Shown here: piece after piece, positions 56,113 to 64,000 of the stretch | Numbering within the stretch: position 1 is the stretch's first letter | Layout of the letters: every line of letters starts with the position of its first letter | Source: Cristatella mucedo | Taxonomy: Eukaryota; Bryozoa; Phylactolaemata; Cristatellidae | Direction: 5' to 3' | Assembly: GCA_009760855.2 (NCBI GenBank) | Contig: WPIO01000251.1 | Span: 124,001-188,000, forward strand | Length of the DNA: 64,000 nt | Program-made: the position numbers and the translations under genes | Notes under the pieces: model-generated | Databases searched by the model: none | What the model saw: only the letters and a program-made list of their open reading frames with translations | What the model was told of the DNA's origin: nothing

Positions 56113-56562
56113 AATAGGCAATGGCTTGGCTCCTTCATATATAGCTGAGCTGTTGCGTCAGTTTTATCTACGTCGAGCTCTCAGGTTCTGTATGGACAAT
56201 AAATTAGCTATTCCATTCCCGCGCTTAATGGCCTTTGGCGACAGAAGCTTTTGCTCTGCAGGTCCTAACACTTGCACAACTCTTAGAAAATTGCATCTAC
56301 TCTCCTGCTGTCAACTGTTGCACATCCTTTCCAGCTAACCTGACTGCAGCTTCTATGCTTTCACTTCCTCGACTGACCTCCTGATTCAGCTATGCTTCCC
56401 ACTTTCTCTTTGTTGCATGAGGTTAAGTCTGTTGGCTACCATAAACGTACCGAAAGAGGTCAGGCTTTAAGTTTGCAATAGAAAATTCTCTTGCATAACA
56501 AACCTCCATTTGTCATTGTGACTTCGTTGAGTTGCAGACGGGATAAATTAATACATTATCTG
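56108..56562 (+). mobile_element. LINE B 3' end, forward
   Basis: Frame 56108-56338 encodes the C-terminal domain (GLAPSYIAELLRQFYLRRAL, FGDRSFCSAGP). It is followed by the 3' UTR (TTGAGTTGCAGACGGGATAA) ending ATACATTAT. The only + strand LINE B in the window. Confidence 0.82.
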
Positions 56563-56855
56563 TTAGAAACGGGATCTGAAGTTTTGACGATTTGAAAATG
56601 CAAGCAAATAATTAAAAACGATTAGTTAAACCATATCAAACCCGTAGGTAAAGCAGGACCAACATGTCTACAAATAAAAATTCACAGATCTCTGCATTAT
56701 GATGACTTGTCCCAACTTTTAAGAACCCTGTTGTATCTAACTACATGTTCGCAGCCTATTGAGATACATGTGTGAGGCTTTTAAATAGCTTCAGTACCGG
56801 TGAAGATGTGAATCTTGTAAATTCCTTAACTCAGCCAATACTTGACGGCTCAAGC
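56563..56855. other. Unassigned spacer
   Basis: Nothing recognised. Confidence 0.3.
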
Positions 56856-56859
56856 CTCC

Positions 56860-58810
56860 GTGTTTGGTACTATTCTTTTCATGGTTTATACCCTTCCTCT
56901 CGCCGATGTGATTGCCAACACAATCTAGGCTTTCTCTACTATGCGGATGTACTATGCGGATACTCAGTTGTACCGTTGCTTTGATCCCTCCCGGCCTTCG
57001 AGCACCTCGAATTCTCTCAACTTCCTTGCTGCATGCATCGATGACATCCGCACATGAATGGCAGAAAAATTTTCTTTAAATGGAATGATGATAAAACCAA
57101 CTTATTAGTTAAAGGCTAACCAAGTGTGATTCGTAAATTAGAAAGGCTAACGCTCAAAATTAACTCTGTCAGCAAATCTCCTGTTGCATCTGCACAAAAT
57201 CTGGGTGTCATGTTCCAGAGCGAACTTTCGTTTGAAGACCGCATCAACTCCCCGATCAAATCTGCCTAATAATAATAATAATACACTTGATAAAGCGCCC
57301 TCAAAGAACTCAATGTCTCTCTAGACGTTTTCCTTTTGCTGCAAAGGAAACACGGTCGAATGGTGAGTGGTATCGTGCTTGATAAACAACATTAATAACA
57401 TGGTTAGGGTGATAAGCACAGGGTCACTATGCAAGTGCGGTTAGTAGCAGCATGCACAGTGTCATCACGAATACACACATGAAGGACGAATCACAGGGAC
57501 CCACTAAATGCTGCCATAAATAGGGCTTTGGGAGTATACGAACTAAATACACGGTCTCCAAAGGATTTGAGGTTTGTACGAGGTACAGGTAAACAGTTAG
57601 ATTCCGAAAAGCGGGTGGTACTATGGATGGCCTGGTGGGGCAGTAGATCTGATACGTAGGCTGGAGCCAAATAATGATGGGACCTTCAAGTGAGCGACAA
57701 AACCTTGAAGTCGATCCGTTGCCTGACTGGCAGCCAGTGCAGTTCACCAGCGAGAAGTGGTGTGATGTGGCAACTGCGACGCTCACGACAGAAAAGCTAG
57801 CTGCAGAGTTTTGCACCAGCTGTAATCGCCTGATTGCATATGCCGGTACGCCAGCAAGCGGTGAGTTACAGAAGTCAAAACGGATGTCACGAATGCATGG
57901 ACCAACTTAGACGTGGTATCTTTATCTAAACAAGCCCGAATTTTAGCAATGTTATGTAGCTGAAAGTAGGCAGACTTGACTGGGCAGCTGATGTGGTCGT
58001 CAAACGGGAGGTCACTTTGGAACATGACACGAATCATCAGCGAACACTGGCTTCAATGGCTTCCATGGCCCTTCGCCGATGCCACTGCATATGCTGGAAA
58101 TCCAGAATTGCAGATGTAGGTATGAGTTTTTGTGTAGATTTCGTGCAGATTCAACAGGAGATATGCTGGCAGACCCGACTTTCAGCTACATAACATTGTT
58201 AAAATTAGATAGGGATACCACGTGTAATTTGGTCCAGGCTTTTGTGACGTCTAGTCTTGACTTCTGTAACTCACTGCTTGCTGCTCTAGCGGCCTGAGCT
58301 CTCAGGTGCTTACAGCTGGTGCAAAACTCTGCAGCTAGGTTATCTGTCGTGGGCGTCGTATTTTCCTACCTATCAGATCTACTGCCCCACCAGACCAACC
58401 ACCCGCTTTTCGGAATCCAGTTGTTTACCTACACCTCCTACAAACCTTTGGAGACCGTGCATTTAGTTCGTTTGCTCCCAAAGCCTGGAATTCACTCCCG
58501 ACCTCCGTCACGACATCCCCTGGCTTGACTACATTAAAAAAACAAAAAACCGCACCTACTTATGACAGCATTTTGTGGGTCCTGTGATTCGTCCTTTATG
58601 TGCTTATGCCTGCTGACGCTGCATAGTCGCTGTAACCATACTAGCATGCTGACCCTGTGCATGTCACCCATAACCATATTATTATTTTTGTTTATTGAGC
58701 ATGCTACCACTAACCATTCGATCGTGTTTCCTTTGCAGCAATTGTAAAGCGCCTTGAAAGAGTCTGAGTTCCGTGAGGGAGCTGTATCAAGAGTATTATT
58801 ATTATTACTA
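56860..58810 (+). mobile_element. LINE A (forward) split by a reverse LINE A
   Basis: Outer copy: RT part 56860-57268 and, after the insertion, 58178-58810, ending in (ATT)n. In the RT, TACTATGCGGAT is duplicated (56938-56962), destroying the YADD box. The outer sequence resumes at the matching point (TTTCAGCTACATAACATTG). Confidence 0.88.
57269..58177 (-). mobile_element. LINE A (reverse), nested in LINE A
   Basis: (ATT)n, stem-loop tail, 3' UTR, then C-terminal ORF to about 58035 (58037-57783: SAYFQLHNIAKIRACLDKDT). A foreign about 100-bp stretch (58036-58140) then precedes the last RT-proximal bit (CAACAGGAGATATGCTGGCA). There is an internal deletion near 57525. Confidence 0.85.
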
Positions 58811-58925
58811 TTAACGTGAAATTTAAAATACGAACTCAGCTCTGCCTGTACATCAATGCAGGAGTTTATATCAGATTTTGGTGAGATAAGTTTCGCTATA
58901 AATAACCATAATTTCAAATTATAAA
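58811..58925. other. Short unique spacer
   Basis: Nothing recognised. Confidence 0.3.
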
Positions 58926-58927
58926 AG

Positions 58928-59005
58928 TCAATAATAATAATATGTTTGATATTACACCCTCGGAGAACTCAATCTCTTTCTAGGCACTTTAAATTTGCTT
59001 TACAA
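58928..59005 (-). mobile_element. LINE A tail-only copy
   Basis: AATAATAATAATATGTTTGA, stem-loop and TTTAAATTTGCTTTAC. Confidence 0.8.
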
Positions 59006-59464
59006 TAGCAAAACTTAACCTGAATCAGACATGAATGACAGCAGTGATGCACTAGCAGGACTGAACTGACATTTGAATTTTCACAATGATTAGTATAGTA
59101 TTAACCGAGTTCTAGAAATTTACAAGGGAACAAACGAAGACTTAAATAAAGCTGCTTAAAATTAGCAAGCACATAACTCAACAAGTATATAACTCAGCAA
59201 TCTAAATAATTGGCCCAGTCTAACTTTGTAGCAAAATTTGCTGCACTTGCTAGTATTTTCTTCTTGGAAGTCAAGTTATGCGAATCAGCAGACACTCAAG
59301 CCAGGCAACAACTCATCTGTCAACCGAGCTGTATCAAGTTCAATGAATCACCAACACTAGAAAACAACAGGGATACAGCACAGTGCCAGCGGGTCAGCAG
59401 CCAAGTGCCACTGTGCAACTTACACTTGCACTTGGTAATACCAGCTTCCACGAGTGAATACAAA
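59006..59464. other. Unassigned
   Basis: The + frame 59210-59548 (112 codons; begins near FVAKFAALASIFFLEVKLCE) has a weak signal-like start and several cysteines, but no splice or family support. Confidence 0.3.
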
Positions 59465-59780
59465 AATAAATGTTTCATTTTGTGTAGCACCCTAAGAGAA
59501 TGTAATCTTCATCCCGGCGCTTCACACACGCCGGGCTCAAGCCCATGATCTCCGTGATCAATTGGCTAGGCCGTGACAGACCAGGAGGTAAGGTGATTGC
59601 TCTTCACGATCAAGGTCGTGGGTTCAAATCTTGCAGTGGGCGATCTTTTATTGCCAACTGAAAGCGGCGGTGACACCGGTTAAGGCTCTTCTGCTGCTTT
59701 ACAAGTGAAGATGTTAAGTCAGCTAATGTTAATTGTTAAAGGCAAGCACCTTGACTCTTCGGCTAAACCAGGGTGGCTGC
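59465..59780 (-). mobile_element. SINE-1 split by SINE-2
   Basis: Reverse tail and B box at 59465-59566 (GTAGCACCCTAAGAGAATGT, CGGGCTCAAGCCCATGATCT). The A-box end resumes after the insertion (GCAAGCACCTTGACTCTTCG, GGCTAAACCAGGGT). Confidence 0.75.
59567..59735 (+). mobile_element. SINE-2 copy nested in SINE-1
   Basis: Starts AGGCCGTGACAGACCAGGAG, B box GTGGGTTCAAATC, body CGATCTTTTATTGCCAACTG and AAGGCTCTTCTGCTGC; same structure as the copy at 30.3 kb. Confidence 0.78.
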
Positions 59781-59785
59781 ATACC

Positions 59786-59880
59786 AGAGACACGACCTCG
59801 GTCATCAAATGCATTCACCTTGAACTCGGTCATCTTTGGCAAGCATGCACATTAACACCTGGGCCAAATCACATCCATAA
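59786..59880 (-). mobile_element. SINE-1 head fragment
   Basis: ACGACCTCGGTCATCAAATG and CATTAACACCTGGGCCAAAT resemble the head duplication seen at 8170-8275. Confidence 0.55.
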
Positions 59881-60502
59881 CTGAGCTCACTGCACCAGCT
59901 CGTGGCTTGCGGTTGCTTATGACAGTTGAAGCAACTTTTCTTTCGAGTACAATCCTAGAAAAGCCACTTTTAAAGTCACCAGAGGTGCCTTGGTCAGGCA
60001 GTGGGTTTAGCAGTGCAGATTTTGGAAACGCCACCGCCGAATCGCTTACCAGGCGGCGCCGAAGCCAGCACAAAGCGAGCGTGTAGCATTAAGGTCGGGA
60101 TCGACCGGACGAGCCAACAAACGTTGAAATACCAATGTTCGTTTTTGCCTGGCATGAGATAGAACGAACCCTGTCCAAGTGCAAGGAAGGAATGTATTAC
60201 AACAATCAGCATGAGAAAACCTTATCGTAGGCCCTCGTCTCCTGTGGACGACGGGCGTCATGAGCCCGAGAAGTGCGATCTGCTGCACTCACTGCTGACG
60301 GACAAGCTGCGACCAGGCAAAAAGGCAGGCAATGAACCCCACAGGAAGAGGCTGTCATCAGACAAAACCTGCGTTGCGCTGCAGAGGACACATCTAGGTA
60401 AAAGCTATGAAGGGCGTGGAAAATCGTGCAGCCCAGACCAAAGGGATGCAAGCAGCTTGCAAAAATCAGACCAAGTGACGTGGCAACTGCAAGCGGTAGC
60501 AG
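59881..60502 (-). other. Downstream of GMPPA stop (3' UTR candidate)
   Basis: GC-rich unique DNA. No clear AATAAA on the - strand close to the stop, so the poly(A) site is unknown. Overlapping frames on both strands look like chance. Confidence 0.35.
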
Positions 60503-62684
<2,182 letters not shown>

Positions 62685-64000
62685 CTAAAATAAAAGCCAG
62701 AAAGCTTAAGAAAGCCACTAGCAGACGTGCTATCAGCACACAGCACAGTTTGACAACTACGATGAGACACAAGACCACAAGTCAGAGATGTGACAGCACT
62801 ACCTGGACTCCTCGAGAATGACTTGACGATAAGCAACTACTCGAAAAATAAGTTAATCACAGAAAGTCGTTCGAAACATTCCCATACTGAGATAACTACT
62901 GTAAAAACTGAAAATCTATGCAGTGATTGTCAGAATATCTCACGATTTTGCCCTGCACATCAAAGCAATCTAAATTAAGAATAGCAGTGACCTCGTAAAC
63001 TTGTTTGGAGAATCTTGTTATTTGAAGCTCGAGACGGATGGTTATGCAAGGATACTTTCACCTGGTTCGAGCCATCTTGATAGTTATCTAGTCACTAACA
63101 TCCGTATCTGCATGTCGTGTGCTCAAAACTAGTGCCAGTTCCACATAAATATTCGGCACAAGTGTCTGCATGCAGGGTCACATTCCAGTACTTCCTGAAA
63201 TCGGCTTTAATAGGCCTTCAGCTCTGTTTATCCACAACAGGAGATACAAAATAAGGAAGAGTCGGGCATGATACCTTGGCCTCATTGACAAACCGATGAT
63301 TTTATATAAACTCTCTCGTGAGTTACAATAAGTAGCAACGAGATTGGTGAGAGAAAGACAAAGGTAGAATTCACGTAGGATACACAACATACATGCCAGC
63401 TAACTAAATGTCGTCCATCAGACCAATGAACAATATCGCAAGTTGTGATCCATTATAACACCACAAAGGGAAACGGGCCACATTTCCACACAAATAGAGA
63501 GGAAGAAAGTGAACTAGGGAAGTCGCAGCATAATGCCCCCCTGATGAAAACATCATCAATAGAGCATACTATCGAGCTACAGATAAATATTAGTTTCTGC
63601 ATAGGACGTCGGTGGTAACAACTTCGAAAAGATTTGCACAGAAGAACTTATGGGATGTCCATCGTACAGTTACAGTTTCTGCTTACGATGAATCAGCCAG
63701 TCCGACTGAAAGCACATTTCAGCTAAGCATGTGCACACGATGGTCCCCCACAAACCTACAGTAAGTCCGTCAGTATACTTCAGCCAGCAGGGTATTCCGT
63801 TAACCTAGCTGTCAGACGAGAAGCATTGCTGATTGAATTGATTGCTAGTGGCCACAAAAGCCACGGGATAGAGCCGACCGTACAGGATCCAGAGGTGCAC
63901 ACACGGTTGGCCGATTGTGAACGAGCTGGACACCAACAAGGGACACTAGAGTGGCATGGCACACTCCACGAACACGCACCAGTAGCACTGCACCAGTCTT
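62685..64000. other. GMPPA upstream intron to window edge; no exon recognised
   Basis: I searched the - strand for the GMPPA segment preceding the beta-helix (the GNVYIHP region) and did not find it. A + frame stays open from about 63700 to the window end and a - frame is open at 63780-63962; neither is recognisable. No repeat identified. Confidence 0.4.

Noticed and set aside
63700-64000. Long + frame at the right edge as a gene
   Set aside because: No start, splice or family support; lies in the presumed GMPPA intron on the opposite strand.

Overview
The window is nuclear DNA of an animal. Genes are split by GT..AG introns, and the space between them is packed with decayed LINEs, tRNA-derived SINEs, solo LTRs, a pogo/Tigger relic, microsatellites and two satellite-like arrays. 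There are no operons, no CRISPR and no prokaryotic signals. Prohibitin and GMPPA are typically metazoan in sequence. A FREP-like Ig exon weakly suggests a mollusc (lophotrochozoan), but I cannot name the species.

Three gene loci can be supported. (1) Prohibitin-1 on the + strand: six coding exons between 31452 and 41090 give an intact 275-residue protein. A probable non-coding first exon lies near 28110-28191. (2) The 3' end of GMPPA (regulatory GDP-mannose pyrophosphorylase subunit) on the - strand: three exons between 62684 and 60503, with the 5' part beyond the right edge. (3) A possible secreted Ig-domain gene on the - strand: a signal-peptide exon (15664-15583, ends in phase 1), an Ig-like exon in phase 1-1 (2976-2623), and perhaps one more exon running off the left edge. 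These three pieces are compatible in phase but their linkage is inference. A coding-looking stretch just downstream of prohibitin (41617-42278) is unassigned.

The rest is mostly repeats. LINE family A (CR1/L2-like) occurs in both orientations and is mostly 5'-truncated, often to just the last 60-100 bp; three copies keep long open stretches. LINE family B is a related but older family with an endonuclease and RT, found in several deleted copies. SINE-1 has a tRNA-like head and carries the same 3' stem-loop tail as LINE A, so LINE A is its probable driver. SINE-2 is a second tRNA-like family. Nesting is extensive: A in A, A in B, SINE-1 in A, SINE-1 in B, SINE-2 in SINE-1, and a solo LTR in A.

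Layout: 1-16 kb, Ig-gene candidate exons among repeats. 16-28 kb, dense LINE A/B, solo LTR and GC-rich patches. 28-41.5 kb, prohibitin with repeat-filled introns. 41.6-46 kb, unassigned coding-like DNA and Tigger relic. 46-51 kb, two tandem arrays and AT-rich DNA. 51.8-59 kb, more nested LINEs and a 405-bp solo LTR with a target-site duplication. 59.4-64 kb, SINEs and gmppa. Boundaries of repeats are by eye and good to roughly 10-30 bp unless a duplication defines them.
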